From an uncultured Lachnospiraceae bacterium (GTDB lineage Bacteria > Bacillota > Clostridia > Lachnospirales > Lachnospiraceae), in the NCBI GenBank assembly GCA_958444395.1, contig CAUCOL010000006.1:1-14746 (forward strand): a stretch of DNA of 14,746 bases. The letters are read 5' to 3'. The notes beneath the pieces were generated by a model. The model was not told the DNA's origin. It saw only the letters and a list, made by a program, of their open reading frames with translations, and did not search any database. This document shows positions 5,870 through 13,141 of the stretch, piece by piece (position 1 is the first letter of the stretch; each line of letters begins with the position of its first letter). The translations under genes were made by a program, and so were the position numbers.

Positions 5870-8239
5870 TTATTCGTCTTTGGACAGTTCCTCAGTTGCC
5901 ATGATGAATTTAACGCTTCCATCCATATCATCCGCTGCTCCACTGAAGCTTGTGTAATCATTGGATGTAGAACTGATCTTGGAGATTCTGTCATTTAAGT
6001 CACTGGTTGTATCTAACAGATCTGTTACAGTATCAGCAATCTTGCGGATACCCTCTTTATAGAACTTCGCCATGCCATCCTTTAATTCCTTAGCACCATC
6101 ATTCAGATCAGAAATACCATCGGATACATCACCCGTCTTTGTTACCAGCTTGCTGACACCATCAAATAATGTGCCTACACCATCTGCCAGTTCAGATGCA
6201 CCATCTCTTAATGTGCTACTATTCTTTGTCAGCTTCTTTGAGTTCTTTGTGATCGCAGATGAATTCTTGATCAGACTCTTTGCACCATCATTCAGTGCCT
6301 TGTCGTTTGCTGTCAGCTTTGCAGATGCATCGTCGATCTGACCGATACTGTCTGCTACCTTTGTCACGCCATCGCTCATCTGCTTATTAGCAGCCGTCAG
6401 TGTACCGGAGCTGTCACGCAGCTGCTGTGCATATGTGGACATTGTGCCTGCTGCTGTATCCAGTGCGGCTGCTCCTGTATAGAGATTTGTTTCTTTGCTC
6501 TCTTTATTGGTAGCGGCTTCCATTGTTGCCAGTGCGGCTGCCAGATCGGCTGCACCGTTCTTGTCGGCATCGCCATCTGCCTTGCCATTGGTAGCGGCAT
6601 CAATACCGGCTGCTACCTGCTCACCACCTTCAATATACTGTACGGCACCCTGCAATGCTGTAACCATAGAAGCATATTTTGTTGCATTCTCTGTATCGCC
6701 GGCTGCTTTATACTGCTCTGCGATCGCTGTGAACTGTGTGCTCATGCTCTGAAGACCTGCTACACACTGATCTAACTGATCTGTCTTAGCCAGTTTGTTG
6801 ACTGTCTCATTGATCGTCTTAACACCTGCCTGTGCCTGTTTTAAGCCATCATCCAGCTGACCAACACCTGATTTTAATGCCGCTGTTCCGGATGTCATGG
6901 TATCCATATTTTCCTTTGCAAGGAGCTTATCTACCGATGCCACATAGGTATCTACCCCGCTTCCAAACTTCTGATACTGTGTTGGAAGATCCTTTGTTGC
7001 GGTACGCAGCTGATTTACTGCACTGACCAGCTGATCTGCACCGGCTGTATATGCCTGAATACCTTTCGAGAGTTTCTTAGATCCCTTTACATAGGTATTT
7101 ACACCTGTCAATAATTTGTCAGCACCCTTTGTATAATCCTTCACACCGGACTTCAATGTGTCAGAACCATCCTTCAGGTCACTGACGCCGTCCTTGACTG
7201 TATCAATAGCATCTGCATATTTTGCAAAATTATCCTTTAATTTCTGTGTACCATCCTGCAGATCTTTCGTACCATCTACCAGCTTCTGTGCAGAATCTGT
7301 TAATTCATCGATCTTATCATTCAGTTCATCCATATCGTCAATGTCGTCGAAATCCAGCTCATTGAAAATACTGTTTGTTGCTACTGTATAAGATGCATTT
7401 ACTTCAAAGTCCTTTACATCTGCTGTGATCTTAACGGTATCTGTGATCTTGTCACTGATCTTGGAAGTATCAATGTCCATATCATCACCAAAATCCAGAT
7501 TATCCAAATCCAGGCTTTCCTTCAGTCCCGGCATACCGTAAGCAACCACGATGTTGTTATCTCCCTCAGATACGATCGTACCATTGTCGATCGTCAGATG
7601 GTCAAAGGTATCTACCGGAAGGATCATGCCGGTTGCCATCAGGAACGGTGTATAAATCTCTGTCTCTTTTCCGCCGATCTTCACAGTCTTCTTGGCATTG
7701 TTGGAATACTTGATCGTCATTTCCAGCTTACCGCTCTTACCAATAATATCTGCCGGTTTTACTTCTTTTCCGTCCAGCTTATAAGTGATCTGCATACCGA
7801 CCGGAAGCTCTTTATCTGTCTTACCCTGGTAATAAATATCCTGATTGGATGTATTCCATGTTACATTGCTTCCATCCTGCTGGAAAGTCTCATCCCCTTT
7901 TACGTTCTGAATATCTTTCAGATCAGAAACATCCTTCAGAGAGCCGTTTGTTCCGGAATTTTTCAGCCAGTCGGATACGACAACGTCTTTCTGGTTACCG
8001 GATGCGTCCAGATTCACATATACTGTTTCCTGCTTTGATACTTCACTGTCTTTATCCAGTCCGGCTGCCTGATTGATTCCAACCTTCTCAGAAGAAGTCT
8101 TCTGTCCGGCAGCTGCCTGTGCCACACTGCCTGTCAGGCAGAATGTATGGGATGCGTATTCTACATTTCCTGCGATCAAACCGGCTGTCAGCATACCACT
8201 TAAACCGATGGCGATTACTTTTTTCACATTCTTTCTCAT
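5870..8239 (-). CDS. Secreted heptad-repeat (xxxLxxG, YhgE/Pip-like) protein paired with MMPL exporter
   Basis: A 789-residue exported protein. It opens with a signal peptide: basic RKNVKK, a hydrophobic run VIAIGLSGMLTAGLIAG and a possible cleavage site in VAQAAA near residue 43. Residues of about 50-290 form a mixed N-terminal region. From about 310 to 760 there are many seven-residue repeats of the type xxxLxxG, such as KLVDGTKDLQDGTQKLKDN and LADGVGTLFDGVSKL. These repeats are known from YhgE/Pip proteins and from the extracellular parts of some Firmicutes MMPL exporters, and they predict a long helical rod outside the membrane. Unlike full YhgE/Pip proteins it has no C-terminal membrane segments and ends in a charged tail, ELSKDE. 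The ATG at 8239 is used: AAGGTAGG lies eight bases upstream, and the TTG six bases earlier is less well placed. It is co-transcribed with mmpL, so I infer an extracytoplasmic partner of that exporter. Confidence 0.85.
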   Translation of the reverse strand: MRKNVKKVIAIGLSGMLTAGLIAGNVEYASHTFCLTGSVAQAAAGQKTSSEKVGINQAAGLDKDSEVSKQETVYVNLDASGNQKDVVVSDWLKNSGTNGSLKDVSDLKDIQNVKGDETFQQDGSNVTWNTSNQDIYYQGKTDKELPVGMQITYKLDGKEVKPADIIGKSGKLEMTIKYSNNAKKTVKIGGKETEIYTPFLMATGMILPVDTFDHLTIDNGTIVSEGDNNIVVAYGMPGLKESLDLDNLDFGDDMDIDTSKISDKITDTVKITADVKDFEVNASYTVATNSIFNELDFDDIDDMDELNDKIDELTDSAQKLVDGTKDLQDGTQKLKDNFAKYADAIDTVKDGVSDLKDGSDTLKSGVKDYTKGADKLLTGVNTYVKGSKKLSKGIQAYTAGADQLVSAVNQLRTATKDLPTQYQKFGSGVDTYVASVDKLLAKENMDTMTSGTAALKSGVGQLDDGLKQAQAGVKTINETVNKLAKTDQLDQCVAGLQSMSTQFTAIAEQYKAAGDTENATKYASMVTALQGAVQYIEGGEQVAAGIDAATNGKADGDADKNGAADLAAALATMEAATNKESKETNLYTGAAALDTAAGTMSTYAQQLRDSSGTLTAANKQMSDGVTKVADSIGQIDDASAKLTANDKALNDGAKSLIKNSSAITKNSKKLTKNSSTLRDGASELADGVGTLFDGVSKLVTKTGDVSDGISDLNDGAKELKDGMAKFYKEGIRKIADTVTDLLDTTSDLNDRISKISSTSNDYTSFSGAADDMDGSVKFIMATEELSKDE

Positions 8240-8281
8240 AATCAATACCTACCTTTCACTCAAATCATCCAGATTCTACTC

Positions 8282-8338
8282 GTAACGGTTCCGTACCCTT
8301 TCTGATACAGACCGTATCTTTGGGCACCGGAGCGTTAC
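8282..8338 (-). other. Long imperfect hairpin between mmpL and the exoprotein gene
   Basis: In the 119-base gap the minus strand can fold into an extended arm. Outer pairs are GTAACG/CGTTAC (8333-8338 and 8282-8287), followed by a GC-rich stretch CCGGTGCCC against GGGTACGG with one bulge and one G-U pair, then GATAC/GTATC around a GGTCT loop. No T-run follows, so it is not a normal terminator. It could be a processing or mRNA-stability element that sets the ratio of exporter to exoprotein. Confidence 0.5.
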
Positions 8339-8358
8339 ACTTATTCTATCTTTATTTG

Positions 8359-10458
8359 TTATACTGTCTTTTTGCCTCTTTTGCTGACTCCTGCCTTCAT
8401 CAGATCCCAGGAACTTCTGATGATCACACCATCAAAGATCCACAGGGCTGCCGGCAGAACACAGATAACGATGACCATACTTACGATCGCGCCTCGTGCC
8501 AGCAATGTACAGATTGAACTGATCATATCGATCTTGGAATACAGACACACACCGAATGTGGCTGCAAAGAAGCACAGACCACTGGTTACGATTGACTTAA
8601 TACTGGTCTTATGCGCAATCGCAATTGCTTCTTTCTTATTCGCTCCATTCAGACGTTCTTTATGATAACGGTTCGTCATCAGGATCGCATAGTCAACTGT
8701 TGCACCCAACTGGATCGTACCGATTACGATACTGGCAACGAATGGCAGGGATGTATGCGTATAATATGGTACTGCCATGTTACATGCAATCGCAAACTCG
8801 ATGATCGCTACCAGGATCACCGGAATGGAAATAGACTTAAATGTTACCAGGATGATCAGGAAGATTGCTGCAATGGAAATGTAGTTTACATTGGCAAGAT
8901 CCACATCGGTTACATCGGAAAGATCCTTCATCAATGGCGCCTCACCGATTACCATACCATCCTTTTCATAGCTCTTGACGATCTTGCTGATCTTTGCAAT
9001 CTGTGCGTTTACTTCGTCAGTAGCTGATTTATAGTCTGATCCTACAAACATCAGTTCATAATTATCATTCTTTAACATACTGGTGATCTTCGTTGGGATC
9101 ATGGAATCCGGAAGGTTGGAACCAACCATAGAATTCAGTCCGATGACCCATTTAACACCATCCACATCTTCAATCTCTTTGCTCATTTTGTTCTTCTGTT
9201 TTGCCGTCAGACCTTCATTTTTCAGAAGAACCATGTGCATATTGCTCATATCGAACTCTTCGGAAAGTTTTTTATTCGCAACGGCACTCTGCAGATTATC
9301 CGGCAGAGAGGTATCGATATTATAGTAAATCTCGTAATGTGAGTTACCATACATTGCCGGTACCAAAAGGATTACGAATACTGCGATCGCAATCTTATAA
9401 TGCTTAACGATCCATTTGGATAAGCCCTCCATCTCCGGAAGCAGAGCCTTATGGGATGTCTTATCGATTGCTTTATCAAATGTAAGGATCATAGCCGGCA
9501 ATACCGTAACGCAGGCAATTACACCGATCACAACACCCTTTGACATAACGATACCGATATTCATACCGAGACGAAATGTCATGAAACACAATGCCAGGAA
9601 ACCGGCGATCGTGGTGATCGAACTACTGGATACAGATTTGAAGGTATTCATGATCGCATGCTTCATAGCCCGATCCTTGTCACCCTCAAACCGCTTCTTA
9701 TTTGCTTCATAGCTCTCTAACAGGAAGATGGAATAATCCATTGTAACCGCCAGCTGTAATACTGCCGCCAGCGCCTGTGTCAGATAGGATATCTCACCGA
9801 GCATAATATTACTTCCCAGGTTATATACGATCGACATACCGATCGTTGTCAGGAAGATTATCGGAGTAACAAGTGAATCCATTGTAAGTAACAGAACCAG
9901 CAGGGATAATGCACCGGCGATCACTACGTAGATCGGCATCTCCTGCAGTGCCAGGTTCTTGATATCCGTTACAACACCGGACATACCGGAAGCATAAACA
10001 CTCTTGCCAACGGTCTTACGAATCTGTGTGACTGCTTCCATCGTATTATCTGTGGAAGTCGTCTCATCAAATAATGCGATCATCATCGTCGCATCCCCAT
10101 TGAAAAATGCATCCTTTAATTTCTTCGGCATCATTTCGGTCGGTACGGATATATCCAGTACATCATCATACCAGAGAACATCCTCTACATGATCGATCTT
10201 CTCAATCTTCTTTTCCAATGCCGCCGTGTCCTTCATGGACATGTCTTCTACAATAATCATGGAAAAAGCACCCATACCGAACTCATCCACCATGATATCC
10301 TGTCCCTTGACTGTCTCCAGAGTATTTGGCAGATAACTCAGAACATCGTAATTGATTCTGGTTGATACATAACCAAATGCTGAAGGAATTAACAGAAGAA
10401 CCGCGATAATCAAAATCAGATTCTTATGTTTGGTAATCCATTTTGCCATCGTATTCAT
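8359..10458 (-). CDS. MMPL/RND-family membrane exporter
   Basis: A 699-residue integral membrane exporter with the duplicated RND architecture. TM1 lies at about 14-30, followed by an outer loop to about 172 and then five membrane segments (about 174-335). The second half repeats this: TM7 at about 355-370, an outer loop to about 525, and a final five-helix bundle. The proton-relay aspartate of the MMPL motif is seen twice, as TMDYSIFLLESY at 239-250 and TVDYAILMTNRY at 587-598. The family moves lipids, glycolipids or drugs out of the membrane using the proton gradient; the substrate here is unknown. At about 700 residues it is a compact member without the large heptad-repeat insert of some relatives. 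Such repeats sit in the next gene instead. The ATG at 10458 follows AAAGGTAGGAGACA. It is the first gene of the TetR-controlled operon. Confidence 0.93.
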   Translation of the reverse strand: MNTMAKWITKHKNLILIIAVLLLIPSAFGYVSTRINYDVLSYLPNTLETVKGQDIMVDEFGMGAFSMIIVEDMSMKDTAALEKKIEKIDHVEDVLWYDDVLDISVPTEMMPKKLKDAFFNGDATMMIALFDETTSTDNTMEAVTQIRKTVGKSVYASGMSGVVTDIKNLALQEMPIYVVIAGALSLLVLLLTMDSLVTPIIFLTTIGMSIVYNLGSNIMLGEISYLTQALAAVLQLAVTMDYSIFLLESYEANKKRFEGDKDRAMKHAIMNTFKSVSSSSITTIAGFLALCFMTFRLGMNIGIVMSKGVVIGVIACVTVLPAMILTFDKAIDKTSHKALLPEMEGLSKWIVKHYKIAIAVFVILLVPAMYGNSHYEIYYNIDTSLPDNLQSAVANKKLSEEFDMSNMHMVLLKNEGLTAKQKNKMSKEIEDVDGVKWVIGLNSMVGSNLPDSMIPTKITSMLKNDNYELMFVGSDYKSATDEVNAQIAKISKIVKSYEKDGMVIGEAPLMKDLSDVTDVDLANVNYISIAAIFLIILVTFKSISIPVILVAIIEFAIACNMAVPYYTHTSLPFVASIVIGTIQLGATVDYAILMTNRYHKERLNGANKKEAIAIAHKTSIKSIVTSGLCFFAATFGVCLYSKIDMISSICTLLARGAIVSMVIVICVLPAALWIFDGVIIRSSWDLMKAGVSKRGKKTV

Positions 10459-10486
10459 TGTCTCTCCTACCTTTCAGTTTAAATAT

Positions 10487-10499
10487 TGACCATCGGTCA
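10487..10499. promoter_or_regulatory. TetR operator O1, downstream of the mmpL promoter
   Basis: The palindrome TGACCATCGGTCA (5+3+5) lies about 10-20 bases after the expected mmpL transcript start and 28 bases before the mmpL ATG. An identical copy lies 43 bases away, centre to centre, on the other side of the -10 box. The size and the presence of a TetR gene in the operon make it the likely repressor site. Confidence 0.8.
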
Positions 10500-10514
10500 T
10501 TTTCTACATTAAGC

Positions 10515-10543
10515 ATCATACAACAAAAATGACCATCGGTCAA
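10515..10543 (-). promoter_or_regulatory. mmpL operon promoter
   Basis: On the minus strand the -35 is TTGACC (10538-10543), then a 17-base spacer, then the -10 TATGAT (10515-10520). The -35 shares its bases with operator O2, so a bound repressor would block the polymerase directly. The next 25 bases upstream are almost pure A and T and may act as an UP element. Confidence 0.8.
10530..10542. promoter_or_regulatory. TetR operator O2, overlapping the -35 box
   Basis: This is the second identical copy of TGACCATCGGTCA. Its minus-strand left half supplies most of the -35 hexamer TTGACC. The centre-to-centre distance of 43 bases to O1 is close to four DNA turns, which would put two repressor dimers on the same face of the helix. 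Confidence 0.8.
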
Positions 10544-10652
10544 TAATTTAATTGTAAAAAAATTATTAACAAGTTTTTATTTGTTCATATTCTAAATTGA
10601 TCCACCAAACGCAACGACAACGAAAGGAAACGAGTATTTTCCTATACACGAA

Positions 10653-10707
10653 CAATAACAAAAAGAAACGCCTGAACCGGCCATTTTGCCGGAACAGACG
10701 TTTCTTT
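10653..10707 (-). terminator. Intrinsic terminator of htpG
   Basis: On the minus strand AAAGAAACG-CTG-CCGGC pairs with GCCGG-CAG-CGTTTCTTT around a short AAAATG loop, with two small internal mismatches. It is followed by TTTTTGTTATTG. The hairpin starts 69 bases after the htpG stop. It separates htpG from the mmpL promoter; the remaining 232-base gap holds only the AT-rich promoter flank. Confidence 0.9.
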
Positions 10708-10775
10708 ATGATCATTATCAGAGACTGATTCCTCCGTCCCTCTCCACAGATTCCTCTGATCTGTTTTTCTATCTT

Positions 10776-12857
10776 TTATTTGGTCAGAAGAAGCATGATC
10801 TCATTGCTGCGGTTTACAAATTTGGTCATTTCTTCTGCTGCCAGCGGCTTATTCGCAAGCATTGCCAGATCATACAGCTGCTGACAGATCATATCTGTAT
10901 GCTCACCCTCTTTGTTCTCCAGGATATACTGTACCAGTTTATTCTTGGCATTTAAGATCAGCGTCTCCCCGCCGCCAAACATCCCCATGTCCATACCGGC
11001 ACCACCCATGCTGTACATCTTCATCATATCCTGCATACGACGTGCTTCCTCAGACAATGTGATCATGGAGGAGACATTTTCATTCTTCAGATTCTGTACC
11101 TGTACCGTCAGCTGCTCTTTGCCCAGTGCCTTCTTGAAGATCTCTGTCAATTCCTCTGTCTGCTTCTTGATCGTTTCTTCATCTGCATCCTCTTTAAAGG
11201 TCTCAGACAGATCGGAATCAATACGCTGGAACTTCACCTTCAAATCTTCACTCTGCTCTAACTGTGAAATAAACGGCTGATCGATCGTATGCGTCAGGAT
11301 CACGGCATTCAGATTCTGTTCCTTGAACATATTGATATACTGGCTCTGCTGCTGCAGATTTGTGACATAATATACGATCGTCGGCTTTTCTTCCTTCTGA
11401 TCGTCGGATGTCTCTTTGTCTGCATCCGCTGCCTCTACTACCTCCGGCTCACTCTCGTCCGGCTTCTGGCTGGCATCTGCTGCTTCCACATAATCCGGCA
11501 GCGTGATATATTTATCGTTCAGATCCTTAAAGATCAGATAATCTTTCATCTTATCGCGGAACTTCTCATCCTTCAGGCAGCCGTATTTGATAAACGGGCT
11601 GATATCGTCCCAGTATTTCTCATAGTTCTCACGGTCTACCTTAAACATACCGGATAATTTGTCCGCAACCTTCTTTGTGATATAGTCTGAGATCTTCTTC
11701 ACGAATCCATCATTCTGCAGAGCACTTCTGGATACATTCAGAGGAAGATCCGGGCAATCGATCACACCCTTTAATAACATCAGGAATTCCGGAATAACCT
11801 CTTTGATATTATCCGCAATAAATACCTGATTGTTATATAATTTGATCACACCCTCTAAGTTATCATATTCTGTATTTACCTTTGGAAAATACAGGATACC
11901 CTTCAAGTTAAATGGATAATCCATATTCAGGTGGATCCAGAACAGCGGCTCCTTATAGTCCTGGAATACCTTTCTGTAAAACTCTTTGTATTCTTCGTCT
12001 GTGCAGTCATTTGGATGCTTCATCCACAATGGGTGAATATCACTGACAGAAACCGGACGTTTGTTGATCTTGGCTTTTTCTTTGGCTGGAGAGATCTCCA
12101 CAACCTCTTTCTCACCATTCTCATTTTCTTTTTCTTCTGTCTTTGCTTCCTCTGTGAATTTCTCAACAACTACATCATCCTCGCGAATGTCTGCCGCATC
12201 GATCGTCTCATATTCCTGCGGAGCATCTTTCTTGGACAAAAAGATCTCTACCGGCATGAAAGAACAGTATTTCTCCAGGACTTCACGTACACGGTATTCA
12301 TTGGCAAACTCTACGCTGTCCTCTGACAGATATAATGTAATCTTCGTACCGACCTCTGTCTTCTCTCCATCAGACATCTCAAAATTAATACCGCCCTCAG
12401 ACTCCCAGTGTACCGGTGTGGCACCCTCCTGGTAGGACAGTGTATCAATCGTGACACGATCTGCTACCATAAATGCAGAATAAAAACCGAGACCGAAATG
12501 TCCGATGATCTGCTCCTCATTCGTCTTATCTTTATATTTCTCCAGGAAATCGGTTGCACCGGAAAATGCTACATTATTGATATACTCCTTTACCTCAGCC
12601 TCTGTCATGCCAAGACCGGTATCGGTAAATGACAATGTCTTATCTTCCGGACTTACTTCTACCTTTACAGATGCTTTATAATCATCCGGTAATGTATACT
12701 CGCCCATGATGTCCAGTTTCTTTAACTTCGTAATCGCATCACAGCCATTCGATACAAGCTCCCTGATAAAGATATCATGATCGGAATACAACCACTTCTT
12801 GATGATCGGGAACATATTCTCTGATTCAATTGATAAACTTCCTTTTTCCATCTGCAT
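10776..12857 (-). CDS. htpG: Molecular chaperone HtpG (bacterial Hsp90)
   Basis: HtpG is the dimeric cytosolic ATP-driven chaperone that remodels client proteins. The N-terminal GHKL ATPase domain has E33 and N37 in RELVSNGCDA, D79 in DTGLGM and the lid loop GHFGLGFYSAF at 119-129. The middle domain has HPLWMK and NVSRSALQND (arginine at 377), and the C-terminal dimer domain ends in TLILN...LLLTK. At 693 residues it is longer than the roughly 625 of Escherichia coli. There are two charged additions: a linker at about 221-266 between the N and middle domains, and a very acidic stretch at about 457-491. A Met/Gly-rich segment (608-630) precedes the final domain. AGGAG with a nine-base spacer supports the ATG at 12857. 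It is a single-gene unit, with its own promoter and CIRCE operator upstream and a terminator downstream. Confidence 0.97.
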   Translation of the reverse strand: MQMEKGSLSIESENMFPIIKKWLYSDHDIFIRELVSNGCDAITKLKKLDIMGEYTLPDDYKASVKVEVSPEDKTLSFTDTGLGMTEAEVKEYINNVAFSGATDFLEKYKDKTNEEQIIGHFGLGFYSAFMVADRVTIDTLSYQEGATPVHWESEGGINFEMSDGEKTEVGTKITLYLSEDSVEFANEYRVREVLEKYCSFMPVEIFLSKKDAPQEYETIDAADIREDDVVVEKFTEEAKTEEKENENGEKEVVEISPAKEKAKINKRPVSVSDIHPLWMKHPNDCTDEEYKEFYRKVFQDYKEPLFWIHLNMDYPFNLKGILYFPKVNTEYDNLEGVIKLYNNQVFIADNIKEVIPEFLMLLKGVIDCPDLPLNVSRSALQNDGFVKKISDYITKKVADKLSGMFKVDRENYEKYWDDISPFIKYGCLKDEKFRDKMKDYLIFKDLNDKYITLPDYVEAADASQKPDESEPEVVEAADADKETSDDQKEEKPTIVYYVTNLQQQSQYINMFKEQNLNAVILTHTIDQPFISQLEQSEDLKVKFQRIDSDLSETFKEDADEETIKKQTEELTEIFKKALGKEQLTVQVQNLKNENVSSMITLSEEARRMQDMMKMYSMGGAGMDMGMFGGGETLILNAKNKLVQYILENKEGEHTDMICQQLYDLAMLANKPLAAEEMTKFVNRSNEIMLLLTK

Positions 12858-12912
12858 AACTCATCTCTCCTATCTGATTCACTGTCAAACTGCATCACTA
12901 TCTATTGTCTTT

Positions 12913-12967
12913 CCGGCAGCACATTGCCACCCACAGGATCTGCCTGGCATCCTTTGTCCTCTGCCGG
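12913..12967 (-). other. Structured part of the htpG 5' leader
   Basis: The predicted leader is about 170 bases. Within it the minus strand has nested pairings: CCGGCAG/CTGCCGG (12961-12967 and 12913-12919) enclosing TGCCA/TGGCA (12945-12949 and 12925-12929) and a CAGG/CCTG tip. The ribosome binding site is not part of these stems, so a classical heat-opened thermometer is not obvious. Confidence 0.35.
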
Positions 12968-12992
12968 CCGGTACAGATCTCTTTTTGTTGTG

Positions 12993-13019
12993 TTAGCAGT
13001 CATGTTCAATGATTGCTAG
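12993..13019. promoter_or_regulatory. Degenerate second CIRCE-like site
   Basis: TTAGCAGTC, nine bases, GATTGCTAG. This keeps the exact 9+9+9 geometry of CIRCE with one mismatch in the left half and two in the right. It lies about 10-40 bases after the predicted htpG transcript start, where HrcA sites normally act. Weak binding is plausible but unproven. Confidence 0.5.
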
Positions 13020-13036
13020 TAATCTCGCTAGAAGAT

Positions 13037-13065
13037 ATGATAATACGATTAAAAATAAAAGTCAA
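13037..13065 (-). promoter_or_regulatory. htpG promoter
   Basis: On the minus strand: -35 TTGACT (13060-13065), a 17-base spacer and -10 TATCAT (13037-13042). This gives a transcript start near 13030. The -35 lies inside one arm of the CIRCE-centred hairpin. Confidence 0.75.
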
Positions 13066-13112
13066 GCATTTTTTAGCACTCATATAACAGGAGTGCTAAA
13101 AACGCCTGACTT
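13047..13112 (-). terminator. Probable intrinsic terminator of the polysaccharide operon, built on CIRCE
   Basis: Starting 29 bases after the cpsD stop, the minus strand has two arms of 22 and 23 bases (13091-13112 and 13059-13081) around a nine-base loop. They pair as AAGTCA/TGACTT, then a GGCG segment with G-U pairs, then TTTTTAGCACTC/GAGTGCTAAAAA. TTTTATTTTT follows at once. The two arm differences form G-U pairs only in minus-strand RNA; on the plus strand they would be A-C mismatches. That favours a working RNA hairpin on this strand. Confidence 0.7.
13073..13099. promoter_or_regulatory. CIRCE operator (HrcA binding site)
   Basis: TTAGCACTC, nine bases, GAGTGCTAA: an exact match to the CIRCE consensus bound by the heat-shock repressor HrcA. 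It lies seven bases upstream of the htpG -35, so htpG is probably in the HrcA regulon. hrcA itself is not in the window. Confidence 0.92.
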
Positions 13113-13141
13113 ATATTGTTACGATCTATTAATGGACAGTA

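Noticed and set aside
5848..5994. N-terminal extension of the TetR protein upstream of 5847
   Set aside because: It lies inside the coding region of the preceding gene, and the ATG at 5847 has its own ribosome binding site.
6000..7300. Repetitive DNA in the exoprotein gene as a possible repeat array or mobile element
   Set aside because: The repetition is at the protein level (xxxLxxG heptads) with divergent DNA; there is no conserved DNA unit, spacer pattern or terminal inverted repeat.
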